From contig NZ_JACBYI010000002.1 in assembly GCF_019352175.1 (NCBI RefSeq), forward strand, positions 248,001 to 312,000: DNA of 64,000 nucleotides, written 5' to 3'. The notes beneath the pieces are model-generated. The model was not told where the DNA came from. It was given only the letters and a program-made list of their open reading frames with translations, and did not search any database. The stretch is from Paenibacillus sp. S150 (GTDB taxonomy: Bacteria > Bacillota > Bacilli > Paenibacillales > Paenibacillaceae). A program made the translations under genes and the position numbers. Shown here one piece after another: positions 25,239 through 33,512 of the stretch (the first letter of the stretch is position 1; each line of letters opens with the position of its first letter).

Positions 25239-25350
25239 GCGGGTTTTACAGAAAATGGGCGGAAGTTGGGAATGGACTGTCACCTCTTGGGCGAATGCAC
25301 ATACAATACAGCGAGCAGTTGAGAAATGTGTAGGCTAAGGAGGAGAAAAT

Positions 25351-25773
25351 GTGGCCGTAATTAAAGCAAACTCGGAGGATGTAAGAGTGCTTGCACGGCT
25401 GATGCGGGCGGAAGCCGAGGAGGATGGGGAATTAGGCATGCTGATGGTCGGCAATGTGGGCGTCAACCGGATCCTTGGCAACTGCCTGGACTTCAATGAT
25501 ATCCGCAGTGTGAATGATATGGTATTCCAAAGCCCGGGCGGCTTCGAAGCACCGCAGAAGGGTTATTTCTACCAGCGCGCCCGGGAATCCGATATCCGCT
25601 TGGCAAGACGCGCCATTGCGGGGGAAAGAACATGGCCGGCCTCCAATGCGCTCTGGTTCTTCCGTCCGGTCGGAGAATGCCCGGGCACCTGGTACAACCA
25701 GCAGAATACCGGCCGCTTCAAAGCGCATTGCTTCTTTACTCCCACCAGCAGCGATTGTCCTGCAGTGTACTAG
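25351..25773 (+). CDS. cwlJ: Spore cortex-lytic enzyme CwlJ
   Basis: 140 residues, hydrolase_2/SleB catalytic domain without signal peptide, as in Bacillus CwlJ. The conserved stretches are VLARLMRAEAEEDGELGMLMVGNVGVNR, GYFYQRARESDIRLARRAI and LWFFRPVGECPGTWYNQ (catalytic Glu in the RAEAE block). CwlJ degrades cortex peptidoglycan during germination and sits in the spore coat. The next gene is gerQ, needed for CwlJ localisation in Bacillus. GTG start with AGGAGGAG upstream. A sigma-E promoter was not resolved by eye. Confidence 0.93.
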   Translation: MAVIKANSEDVRVLARLMRAEAEEDGELGMLMVGNVGVNRILGNCLDFNDIRSVNDMVFQSPGGFEAPQKGYFYQRARESDIRLARRAIAGERTWPASNALWFFRPVGECPGTWYNQQNTGRFKAHCFFTPTSSDCPAVY

Positions 25774-25964
25774 ATCCTTCGGGTTAAGCGGATGCGGATG
25801 CAGCCGGAGAAAGCCTGCTGCCCCGCTTCCGCAGCTTACTTGAAGCTCTTCACTAAGTGCAGGCAATGCCTCTTTAGCGACATTTAGCTTGGGAACAAGC
25901 CGCATTTTTGCCTTAGGCCGTCCAAGCAGCGTGGCAGACCAATTATTTAGGAGGTTATCAGCAG

Positions 25965-26489
25965 ATGATAGTTCAACCTTACCGCCCCGTTACGTATACG
26001 ATTGGCAGCAATCCTTCAGGTGCGATGAGCAACATGAATAATATGAACAATGTGAACAGCATGAATAACATGAACGGGATGCACAGCATGAGTCCGATGG
26101 GAATGGGCAACATGGGAACCATGGGGGTCATGGGCGGAATGCCTCCCCAGGTCAACAGCGGCAGCCCCATGACTCCAGCCGGGGGAGTAATGACCACCAC
26201 TGCGCCAGTGTTTGAGCAATCATACATCGAAAACATTTTCCGGCTGAATCTCGGCAAAGTCGGTACCTTTTACTTCACATACGAGAACAATAAGGATTGG
26301 AATGCCAAGGTCTACACTGGAGTGCTGGAAGCTGCCGGCCGCGACCACCTCATTATCAGCGACAAGGCCAGCGGACAACGCATTGTGCTGCTGATGGTGA
26401 ATTTTGATTATGCCACCTTCGACGAGCCGCTGGCATATCAATATCCCGGCTCGATCGGCAATCCGCCGACCACACGCAACTGCCGTTAA
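25965..26489 (+). CDS. gerQ: Spore coat protein GerQ
   Basis: 174 residues. The C-terminal GerQ domain (about 85-165) is well conserved: YIENIFRLNLGKVGTFYFTYEN, then WNAKVYTGVLEAAGRDHLIISD. GerQ holds CwlJ in the coat, and in B. subtilis its N-terminal lysines are cross-linked by transglutaminase Tgl. Here the first 90 or so residues contain no Lys and consist of Met/Asn/Gly-rich units (NMNNMNN, MGMGNMGTMG). The variable arm is therefore lineage-specific. AGGAGG lies ten bases before the ATG; cwlJ is directly upstream. Confidence 0.9.
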   Translation: MIVQPYRPVTYTIGSNPSGAMSNMNNMNNVNSMNNMNGMHSMSPMGMGNMGTMGVMGGMPPQVNSGSPMTPAGGVMTTTAPVFEQSYIENIFRLNLGKVGTFYFTYENNKDWNAKVYTGVLEAAGRDHLIISDKASGQRIVLLMVNFDYATFDEPLAYQYPGSIGNPPTTRNCR

Positions 26490-26518
26490 TATATGAACAG
26501 TTATCCATAGTGCAAATA

Positions 26519-26560
26519 GAAACGGCACACTGCCTTGGCTTAAGGCGGCTGCCGTTTCTT
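26519..26560 (+). terminator. Terminator of cwlJ-gerQ region
   Basis: Stem GAAACGGCA / TGCCGTTTC followed by TT, 29 bases after the gerQ stop. Confidence 0.7.
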
Positions 26561-26656
26561 GGCGTCTGAGGCTTTCCTGTCAAATGCTCCTGGCATTGGA
26601 CAATCAGCGTGGAGCATATGGGTTATATAAACCCTTCAAAGGCGGAGGAATGCGCC

Positions 26657-26863
26657 ATGCTTCATAATCAGGAATTTAAAATTTACATTATAACCACTGG
26701 AGATATTGTAAGTTTCTTTGTAATGGAAATTATTATCGGGACCATGACATACTCTCTGGCTATGAAGCTTTTTCATAATGTGCTCCTGGCAAGCGCAGGC
26801 GGATGGGTTGGCACAGAGACGATCAAACAATTGAAGGCCGCTGTGAAAATGCTGCTGAAGTAA
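26657..26863 (+). CDS. Small hypothetical protein, possibly membrane-associated
   Basis: 68 residues. A hydrophobic stretch (GDIVSFFVMEIIIGTMTYSLAM) could span the membrane; the C-terminus is basic and helical (IKQLKAAVKMLLK). GGAGGA lies eight bases before ATG 26657, so translation is plausible. The frame extends to 26609 without a ribosome site. Family unknown. Confidence 0.5.
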   Translation: MLHNQEFKIYIITTGDIVSFFVMEIIIGTMTYSLAMKLFHNVLLASAGGWVGTETIKQLKAAVKMLLK

Positions 26864-26917
26864 GGCACCAAGACGGTTGAGCTGCCGCCAGGAAGCTTTT
26901 GTCTGAGCCGATAAAAC

Positions 26918-27003
26918 AAAATAACCCCACAAAGTGGAGCCTTGGCTTCGATGATTTACTCAGGTACTTTGCGGGGACCCCAAAACATATAAATTCTTAT
27001 CTT
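26918..27003 (+). repeat. Dispersed repeat B, inverted relative to copy at 29620
   Basis: 86 bases, nearly identical to the reverse complement of 29620-29703 (a few substitutions and two 1-base indels by hand alignment). Contains CCCCAC-AAA-GTGGaG and a GGGGACCCC palindrome. Ends in the motif ATAAATTCTTATCTT shared with repeat A. Confidence 0.72.
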
Positions 27004-27004
27004 T

Positions 27005-27034
27005 CAAAAAAACCGCCATGATGGCGGTTTTATA
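27005..27034. terminator. Bidirectional hairpin AAACCGCCAT / ATGGCGGTTT
   Basis: Perfect 10-bp stem with a one-base centre, A-run before and T-rich sequence after, so it can terminate in both directions. It closes the small ORF/repeat B block. Confidence 0.72.
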
Positions 27035-27185
27035 TAAATATAAGACACCCATGCCGCTGCACGGCACCACGGAGGAATGAAATTCACAAGCCGTTATTTC
27101 AGGGGAAACTTAATGTATATGAATGGAACCGGCGAACCTGAAAAAGCTGATGGAACGCAAGGAGATTCATAGGGAACGGAAGCGA

Positions 27186-27469
27186 AGTGGAAAAAGTAAC
27201 ACTAATGGGCTGGAATTCTGGCTTTAACGGGCTTTAGTGGGATTTTGTACACTTCATGGAGGCCCGCTCCCCCATACGGCTGATTTCAGCCGGATTAGTT
27301 GTACTTTTTCCCACTAGGGATGATCCAGGAGCCGAATATGTTGGATTAGTTATACTTTTTCCCACTAAAATGGCTGCCCTTTAAATGAATGCTTCAAGTT
27401 CATCTTAATGCAGGCGTATCCTCTGCAGGGGAGAGAAACGGATCGATTAGGGTTCCTTTTTCCCGCTAA
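27186..27469. repeat. Cluster of short intergenic repeats (core CTTTTTCCCACTA)
   Basis: Near-identical units of about 26 bases at 27292-27317 and 27343-27368, a diverged one at 27444-27469, and inverted partial copies near 27186-27206 and 27234-27251. Core GTACTTTTTCCCACTAR preceded by GGATTAGT. The wider gap 27035-28100 holds no supportable gene; a fragment at 27570-27612 resembles repeat A. Confidence 0.6.
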
Positions 27470-28101
27470 CCCTTGCGAAAAAGCGGCTGGGGGGATACGA
27501 GGTGATTCCTTTTATACTTGGCTTCCCGCCTGGCTTCAGCAGCCGGCTTTACACTTGAAATGCAAACAGCTGCGCTGCCCGGTCAAGGACGGCGCAGCCG
27601 TTTCTGCTTGTTTATTTCAAAAAATTATCCGAATAAACCGTGAAGGGAAAAGCATTAAACAAAGAGATAGGGGACGCTGAATATGATAATCATTGCGCCA
27701 ATTCCTATTGTTATTTTTCCGGCGAATTTTATATATCCCATCCGCATATCACCGGGTTCACCATCGTTGCCTATCCGTTTAAACCACCACAGCCCCTTTT
27801 CCAATTTTACGCAATTAAACTAGGATAGTTGCAGGGGGCATTTCATATCCAGAATGCCGCCGGAGGTGCTGAGGTTGACGGAAAGGGGGCTTAAGATTTA
27901 ACCTTATCCTTATATAGAGTAAACAAAAGATCATTTTTTACCCTTGTTCGCACCTGTTTTTATACACCGAGTAATATTATAATAATGTGTATATTTATAT
28001 CCGTGATTTAAGTACAGGAGATGAAAGCATTGGGAAATTGATTCGGAAAGGAATTGTTGCTGCTGCACAAGCCGACATTTTGAACAAACGAAGGAGGTGG
28101 G

Positions 28102-28135
28102 CCTATCCGCCTGAATCGTGGAGACGGTGGATAGG
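28102..28135 (+). promoter_or_regulatory. Leader hairpin overlapping the ribosome site of the CNNM gene
   Basis: Stem CCTATCC / GGATAGG whose right arm runs into the GGAG Shine-Dalgarno of the TTG start at 28144. A second strong AAGGAGGTGG (28091-28100) lies just before the left arm. Could hide the ribosome site; no known riboswitch recognised. Confidence 0.4.
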
Positions 28136-28143
28136 AGTATAAA

Positions 28144-29460
28144 TTGAGCGACCCTTTACCCGGTATATTACATGTAGGTCTTATTATTTTGCTGGTGCTG
28201 TTTAATGGCTTTTTTGTTTCGGTTGAATATGCGATGGTGAAGGTACGCAGCGGCCGCATTGATTCCCTGATTGAGGAAGGCAGCAAACGAGCAGCGGCAG
28301 CAAGTAATATCGTACACAATCTGGATGGCTATCTGTCCGCCTGCCAGCTTGGCATCACCCTTGCTTCACTGGCACTGGGCTGGTTGGGTGAACCTGCTAT
28401 CGCAACGATTGTGGGGCCGATTGTAACAAGCCTAGGATTTGGCGAAACCTCGGTTTATGTAATTTCGCTGATTATTGCTTTCATGTTCATCACAGTTCTG
28501 CATATTGTGCTCGGAGAGCTTGCTCCCAAGACGATTGCCGTGAACAAAGCCGAAGCGGTACTTCTGCTAACCGCGGGTGCAATGAATATTTTTTACCGGA
28601 TCATGTATCCTTTTATCTGGATCGTCAAAGGTCTGGCCAGCGGGCTGCTGCGGATTTTCCGCTTATCGCCTGCTTCAGAGCTGGCGACGGCTCACACGGA
28701 GGAAGAAATCCGCATCATTATGCAGGAGAGCAACAAAAGCGGACTTATTGACAACACCGAAATGACCCTGGTAGACAATATTTTTGAATTTGCCGACACC
28801 ATGGCCCGTGAGATCATGATTCCGCGTACTGAAATGATCTGTCTCAACAATCATCTTACCCTTGAAGAAAACATGGAGGCTGCATTTGACGGCATGCGGA
28901 CGCGCTACCCGGTCTGTGAAGGCGACAAGGACCATATTCTCGGTTTTATCCACATTAAGGATCTGATCCGGGACAATGCGCCCAATTACAATGAACTGAT
29001 ACGTCCTATTCTTACGGTTCCGGAGTCGATTCAGATTAGCGCTTTGCTCAAGGTGATGCAGCGGGCGAAGACGCAAATTGCGATTCTGATCGATGAATAC
29101 GGCGGTACCTCAGGCATGGTTACGCTCGAAGATATTATGGAGGAGATCGTCGGGGAAATTCAGGACGAATTCGACGAAGAGCGTCCAGGGGTAGAGAAGC
29201 TGGGGGAGGATGAATTCTCCATTGACGGCCTGATGCTGATCGAGGAGATCAACGACCGGCTTGGGCTGAACATGGAGACGGATGACTATGATACCATCGG
29301 CGGCTGGCTGTACTCCAAGCTTGAGGTCAATCCCCCGCAAAAAGGCCAAACGGTTGAATTTGACAATCATTTATTCATGGTGGAGGAGACCGATAATAAA
29401 CGGATATCCCGCATCAAAGTCATAAAGGTGCAGTTTCTGACCGAAGAGGCCGGAGCTTAA
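28144..29460 (+). CDS. CNNM/CBS-domain transporter (hemolysin C family, Mg2+/Co2+ efflux type)
   Basis: 438 residues. An N-terminal CNNM (DUF21) domain of about four hydrophobic segments (1-140, LLVLFNGFFVSVEYAMVKVR) is followed by a CBS pair (about 200-325, with IPRTEMICL and LIDEYGGTSGMVTLEDI) and a C-terminal CorC/HlyC domain (about 340-430). Relatives are Mg2+ exporters regulated by nucleotide or Mg binding in the CBS pair. TTG start at 28144 is supported by GGAG and by the family-typical N-terminus. Confidence 0.88.
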   Translation: MSDPLPGILHVGLIILLVLFNGFFVSVEYAMVKVRSGRIDSLIEEGSKRAAAASNIVHNLDGYLSACQLGITLASLALGWLGEPAIATIVGPIVTSLGFGETSVYVISLIIAFMFITVLHIVLGELAPKTIAVNKAEAVLLLTAGAMNIFYRIMYPFIWIVKGLASGLLRIFRLSPASELATAHTEEEIRIIMQESNKSGLIDNTEMTLVDNIFEFADTMAREIMIPRTEMICLNNHLTLEENMEAAFDGMRTRYPVCEGDKDHILGFIHIKDLIRDNAPNYNELIRPILTVPESIQISALLKVMQRAKTQIAILIDEYGGTSGMVTLEDIMEEIVGEIQDEFDEERPGVEKLGEDEFSIDGLMLIEEINDRLGLNMETDDYDTIGGWLYSKLEVNPPQKGQTVEFDNHLFMVEETDNKRISRIKVIKVQFLTEEAGA

Positions 29461-29481
29461 TAAAAGCATGGCAGGTGTTCG

Positions 29482-29518
29482 AAGACATGGCGTCAAGACT
29501 GGCGCTGTGTCTTTTTTT
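29482..29518 (+). terminator. Terminator of CNNM gene
   Basis: Stem AAGACA / TGTCTT with inner GCG/CGC pairing, followed by a T7 run. Confidence 0.7.
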
Positions 29519-29519
29519 A

Positions 29520-29618
29520 AAAGATAAGAATTCATATGTTTCACGCTATACATTAGCCTTATCTTTCTCGCTGAAACGGATACCGTCCTTATAAGGACGG
29601 CGAAGCCGTTTCCGCTTG
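29520..29618 (+). repeat. Dispersed repeat A, full copy 1
   Basis: About 99 bases, almost identical to 55026-55124. It folds as a two-tier hairpin: outer GAAACGG/CCGTTTC (29573, 29606) around a perfect palindrome CCGTCCTTATAAGGACGG (29583-29600). Begins with the AAGATAAGAATT motif also found in repeat B. Confidence 0.72.
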
Positions 29619-29619
29619 G

Positions 29620-29703
29620 AAGATAAGAATTTATATGTTTTGGGGTCCCCGCAGAGTACCTGAGTCATCATCGAAGCAAGGCCCCACTTTGTGGGGTTAT
29701 TTT
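29620..29703 (+). repeat. Dispersed repeat B, copy 2
   Basis: Inverted partner of 26918-27003. Contains GGGGTCCCC and ends in a terminator-like hairpin CCCCAC-TTT-GTGGGG followed by TTATTTT. Directly abuts repeat A. Confidence 0.72.
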
Positions 29704-29810
29704 ATGCAGCATAAATGAAGCTGGATTTGGGGATTCGAGTCGTTTCATGACGGGTAAAAGGAGTGTATCCCGCTACATCAAATTCATAGGAGCAGAAAGG
29801 AGAGGGGCCG

Positions 29811-31726
29811 ATGACCGATCATTCATTTTACAATGATTTGCTGGTCCTCTTTTCTATTGTAATAGCATGGTTATCCTGTTTCATAGCTTTGGATCTGTCC
29901 GAGCGGATTGTGCTTCCAAAAGGAGTGCATCTTTTATCCTTATCAGCTCTACTGCGCTGGGCATAGGGTTGTGGAGTATGCATTTTATCAGCATGCGGGC
30001 AATGATGCCGCAAAGCAATGTATCCTATTACCTTCCGCTGCTGCTGTTTTCGCTATTTGTGCCTATTGCTGCTTCCTACGTGCTCTTTATGCTCTTTAAT
30101 AACTCCCGTACGCGCAATAAGACGACCCTTGGGTTGGGCGGCTTGCTCTTCATCTGCGGCATTCTGGTCATGCATTACAGCGGGATGCTGGCGACTCAAT
30201 ACACGGCGGCCTTTGAGCAAAGCATACTGTCGATATTCGGTTCCTTTATACTTTCGCTGGCGATTCCTGCGGTTACCGCTTCTTACGACTCCAGTTGGGT
30301 TGAGAAGCCCTACAATATGTTTTCCGGCCGGAAAATACTGCTTATTCTTGTTCTTGCCGCAGTGCTGTCGGGAACGAATTATATAGCTATGGCCGGAGCT
30401 TCCTATGCTAATGCGGCGTCGGCCGTCTACACAGGCAGAACCCCGCTGCTGAATGATTCGCTGCTGGGGATGATCCTTGCCTGTACCTTCCTGCTGGTGG
30501 CGGCGGTTGTGCTTGGCCTTATGTACAGAGACCGGAAGCGGGTGCTCTTCTCCGCCCAGTTCAATGAGCAGCGGTACACGGCCCTATTCGAGTTCAGTCC
30601 GGATATGGTGGTATGTATCGATCCTCTGCGCCAAAAAGTCATCAGCGCCAATCCCTCGCTCCGCCGGACGACAGGCTACGGCCGGGAGGAACTGAGTGAC
30701 TATAAAAAAGTATTAAGCACTGCTCGGGACGAAAAGACGCTTACAGCAGCAATTAAGCGGGCGGCGGAAGGACACTCCGGAAAGCTGGAGCTGACCGTCA
30801 GAACCAAAAGCGGGGACAGGCTGATTTGCAGCACCACTGTTTTTCCCTTGGTGAATAACAGAGAAAATTACGTCTATATTGTCGCTGAAGACATCACCAC
30901 TTTGGCTGAACAGCAGCAGGAGCTTCTTATAGCCAAAAATGCCGCCGAAAGCGCTGACCGGATGAAAAGCGAATTCCTGGCCACGATGAGCCACGAGATC
31001 CGGACTCCGCTTAACGGCATCATTGGCATTAACCAGCTGCTTGCTGAGGAAATCACTGTCCCGGAGCTTCTCGAATTGCTGAAGCTGCAAAATACAAGCA
31101 GCCTTGCGCTCTTAAGTGTCATGAACGATGTGCTCGACATTTCCCGGCTTGAAGCGGAGAACATGCTGCTGTTGAAAGCCCCCTTCGAGCTTCCTGTGCT
31201 GATGCGGGAGTGCATGAATCTGTTCACGGTTGCTGCGAGTCAAAAAGGGCTGACGATGACCCTTGAGCTGGACCCGTCCATTCCTGAAGAACTGATCGGG
31301 GACAGTGCGCGCCTCCGCCAGATTCTGGTTAATTTGATTGGAAATGCTGTCAAATTTACTCATGAAGGGGGAGTAGCGGTGTCCGTTGAGACGTGCAGTG
31401 CGGAAGGTGCATCACCTGGACTCCTGTTCCATGTGAGGGACACCGGGACCGGGATCGCGCCGGAGAAGCTGCAGCGTCTGTATCAGCCCTTTTTCCAGGT
31501 GGATGCTTCCCATAACCGCAGATATCCCGGCACAGGGCTGGGACTGGCCATCTGCAGGAAGCTCGTTGAGCTTATGGAGGGCAGCATATGGTCGGAGAAT
31601 GCCGAAGGCGGGGGGACGGTGTTCAGTTTTAAGATTCCGCTGCAGCCTATGGAGGCAACCTCCCGGGAGAAGCACTTGATGGAGCCGGGTATCCGGAAGA
31701 AGCGGGAGAAGACGGAAGCGGGTTGA
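29811..31726 (+). CDS. MHYT-PAS sensor histidine kinase, frameshifted near 29918
   Basis: The real start is ATG 29811 (AAGGAGAGG upstream). Its frame encodes the expected first MHYT helix ([27 protein letters not shown]) but stops soon after. The rest continues in the -1 frame from about 29918-29921 (AAAA). Joined, the product is about 638 residues: MHYT membrane domain ([15 protein letters not shown]), PAS (about 245-350), HisKA with phospho-acceptor [15 protein letters not shown], and HATPase ([26 protein letters not shown]). No receiver domain. The third MHYT motif is degraded (TNYIAM). Either a point deletion, a sequencing error, or -1 slippage; an ATG at 29867 could give a kinase lacking the first helix. 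Confidence 0.75.
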
Positions 31727-31817
31727 ACCAAGGTTTGCCAAGCAGAGAGTTTTAATTATATAATTTTAAAGGATATAGTTTCATCATCGTCCTGTTGGGA
31801 CAGAAAGGAACTCTCTT

Positions 31818-32573
31818 TTGAGCAAATCTAAAAAAAACAAAGTCATGGTTCCCCAAGTAAGCAAGGCGGAGAAACGCAGGGCTGAGCTGGAGCAGCAGAA
31901 GCAGAAAACGAGGATTCTGATCATTAGCACCATAGCAATTGTAGTGATTATTTTTGTCGGACTTTTTATGCTTGCATCCAAGGATTCTGCTTCAACGGCA
32001 GGTTCAGGCAAACCGGTCGATTTCAATTACAGCGGGCTGCCAAGACTCGGCAAAGAAGATGCTCCGGTAAAAATCGTCGAATTCGGTGATTTTAAATGTC
32101 CGGCGTGCTCCAGCTTTGCAAGTGTTATCAAGCCGCAGCTGGCCCAGGAGTATGTGAATCAGGACAAGGCTGCCTTGTACTTCGTGAATATGGCTTTTAT
32201 CGGCCCGGATTCCGAAACGGCTTCGCTGGCCGCATTGTCTGTCTATCATCAGAACAGCGATGCTTTCTGGACCTACTACGATGCTCTCTATGCCAATCAG
32301 GGGGATGAGAACGCAGAGTGGGCCACAGAGGATTTTCTGGTGAGCCTGGCGCAGAAGGAAGAGCTTCCTATTGATTTTGACCTTTTACGCAAGGATATCC
32401 AGGAACGCACCTATGAAAATGAGCTGCAAACCGACACCCAGCTTGCCGAAGATACCGGTGTCACTTCTACGCCTACTCTGTTTATCAACGGGTACAAAGT
32501 GGATGAGCCATTCAATATGGAGGCCATTGACGCTCAGATTAAGTCCGCTTCCGAAGCAGTGAGCGCCGAGTGA
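31818..32573 (+). CDS. bdbD: Thiol-disulfide oxidoreductase BdbD (DsbA-like)
   Basis: 251 residues. A basic cytoplasmic N-terminus (about 1-32), one membrane anchor (ILIISTIAIVVIIFVGLFML), then an extracellular thioredoxin-fold DsbA domain with active site FKCPACS and cis-Pro TSTPTLFING. It oxidises cysteines of exported proteins and is reoxidised by BdbC, the next gene, which overlaps it by one base (TGATG). TTG start behind AAGGAA. Confidence 0.92.
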   Translation: MSKSKKNKVMVPQVSKAEKRRAELEQQKQKTRILIISTIAIVVIIFVGLFMLASKDSASTAGSGKPVDFNYSGLPRLGKEDAPVKIVEFGDFKCPACSSFASVIKPQLAQEYVNQDKAALYFVNMAFIGPDSETASLAALSVYHQNSDAFWTYYDALYANQGDENAEWATEDFLVSLAQKEELPIDFDLLRKDIQERTYENELQTDTQLAEDTGVTSTPTLFINGYKVDEPFNMEAIDAQIKSASEAVSAE

Positions 32574-33004
32574 TGAGGTTCTCTACTTTCTGCAGACGCC
32601 ACTGTCTCTACCTGGCCTGGTTTGTGTCCGTTATTGCTGTAGCAGGAAGCTTGTATTTGAGTGAAGTTTTGAAGTACGAGCCCTGCAAGCTATGCTGGTT
32701 CCAGCGTATTTTCATGTATCCGCAGCTGATACTGCTGGGCATTGCCACATACCGGAATGACAAAAAGATTATTCCCTATGTGCTTCCCCTAAGCCTGATT
32801 GGAGGCTGCATCTCTCTGTATCATTATGCCGAGCAGAAGATTCCCGCCCTCAGCAAGGTACTTCCATGCACGGTTGGCGTTCCCTGCAACAAGGATTATT
32901 TGAATTATTTCGGATTCATTACCATCCCTTTGCTGGCGTTGATTGCCTTTGCTCTAATCGCGATTTTGCTCTGGACCGGCCGTAAGGAAGACACTGTAGA
33001 GTAG
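32573..33004 (+). CDS. bdbC: Disulfide oxidoreductase BdbC (DsbB-like)
   Basis: 143 residues, about four membrane helices. Two redox pairs face the outside: EPCKLCWFQRIFMYPQ and LPCTVGVPCNKDY. It passes electrons from BdbD to the quinone pool. Start ATG 32573 overlaps the bdbD stop, so the pair is translationally coupled. Confidence 0.92.
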   Translation: MRFSTFCRRHCLYLAWFVSVIAVAGSLYLSEVLKYEPCKLCWFQRIFMYPQLILLGIATYRNDKKIIPYVLPLSLIGGCISLYHYAEQKIPALSKVLPCTVGVPCNKDYLNYFGFITIPLLALIAFALIAILLWTGRKEDTVE

Positions 33005-33082
33005 GGAATGCCACAGCAGAATTTAGAGGGCAATCCATTTCCGGAATTTCTGACACAAATATGAATCAAACCCTGAAAAGAC

Positions 33083-33139
33083 ACGTGATAAAGGGATAAT
33101 CGCAGAGAATGAAAGAGCCGGATATCCCTTATCGTACGT
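33083..33139. terminator. Long inverted repeat after bdbC
   Basis: Arms GATAAAGGGATA (33087) and TATCCCTTATC (33123), one bulge, flanked by ACGT on both sides; the tail is not U-rich. Possible terminator of bdbDC or structured RNA. Confidence 0.45.
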
Positions 33140-33187
33140 TTGCGTTAATTGGATGGTTTTCATTCTTTTTTCATTTTTTTCACCGCT

Positions 33188-33220
33188 TTACGGAAGGCGC
33201 ATTGTAGACTAATATTAGTC
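33188..33220 (+). promoter_or_regulatory. Promoter of the kimA riboswitch RNA
   Basis: TTTACG (33188), 16 bases, TAATAT (33210) within a perfect palindrome GACTAATATTAGTC (33207-33220). The predicted start falls just at the beginning of the riboswitch. Confidence 0.5.
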
Positions 33221-33224
33221 CTTG

Positions 33225-33385
33225 TGAGAAGTTGAATATGCGCTGAATTTTCCGTAAGGAAAAACGGGGGAACCAACTTGGCCTAAGCGCCAACGGGGTG
33301 AATCGGGAACGGCCTGCAAGGCTGCAACCGTAGGGCTACCACAGCCCGAATCCGCCAGCTAACCTCGTAAGCAATGGTGGGAGAA
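33225..33385 (+). promoter_or_regulatory. Cyclic di-AMP riboswitch (ydaO-yuaA type)
   Basis: The conserved blocks of this RNA are present in order: GCTGAATTTTCC and GGAAAAACGGGGGAACCAA, CGGGGTGAATCGGG, GCAACCGTAGGGCTACC, CCGAATCCG and CAGCTAACCTCGTAAGC. High c-di-AMP turns expression off. It is followed by an intrinsic terminator (33398) and by kimA, the classical target controlling K+ uptake. Confidence 0.95.
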
Positions 33386-33397
33386 TGACGATGCGTG

Positions 33398-33429
33398 AGC
33401 ATGCGGATCATTTCCGTATGCTTATTTTT
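33398..33429 (+). terminator. Riboswitch-controlled terminator
   Basis: Stem AGCATGCGGA / TCCGTATGCT (one G-U) followed by TATTTTT, between aptamer and kimA. Consistent with transcriptional off-switching. Confidence 0.82.
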
Positions 33430-33512
33430 GTGCCTGCATTTATGAAATCCACCAATGAAAACGGCGCACGGTACTTCCGTTTCAACTCACAAAGAGAGGA
33501 ACTGTTACAACA

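Noticed and set aside
27408..27828. Two short frames in the repeat-rich gap
   Set aside because: They cross dispersed repeat fragments, lack convincing ribosome sites and have no recognisable product.
28013..28143. Mg2+ (M-box) or yybP-ykoY Mn2+ riboswitch before the CNNM gene
   Set aside because: None of the conserved core blocks of either RNA could be found; only a simple hairpin is present.
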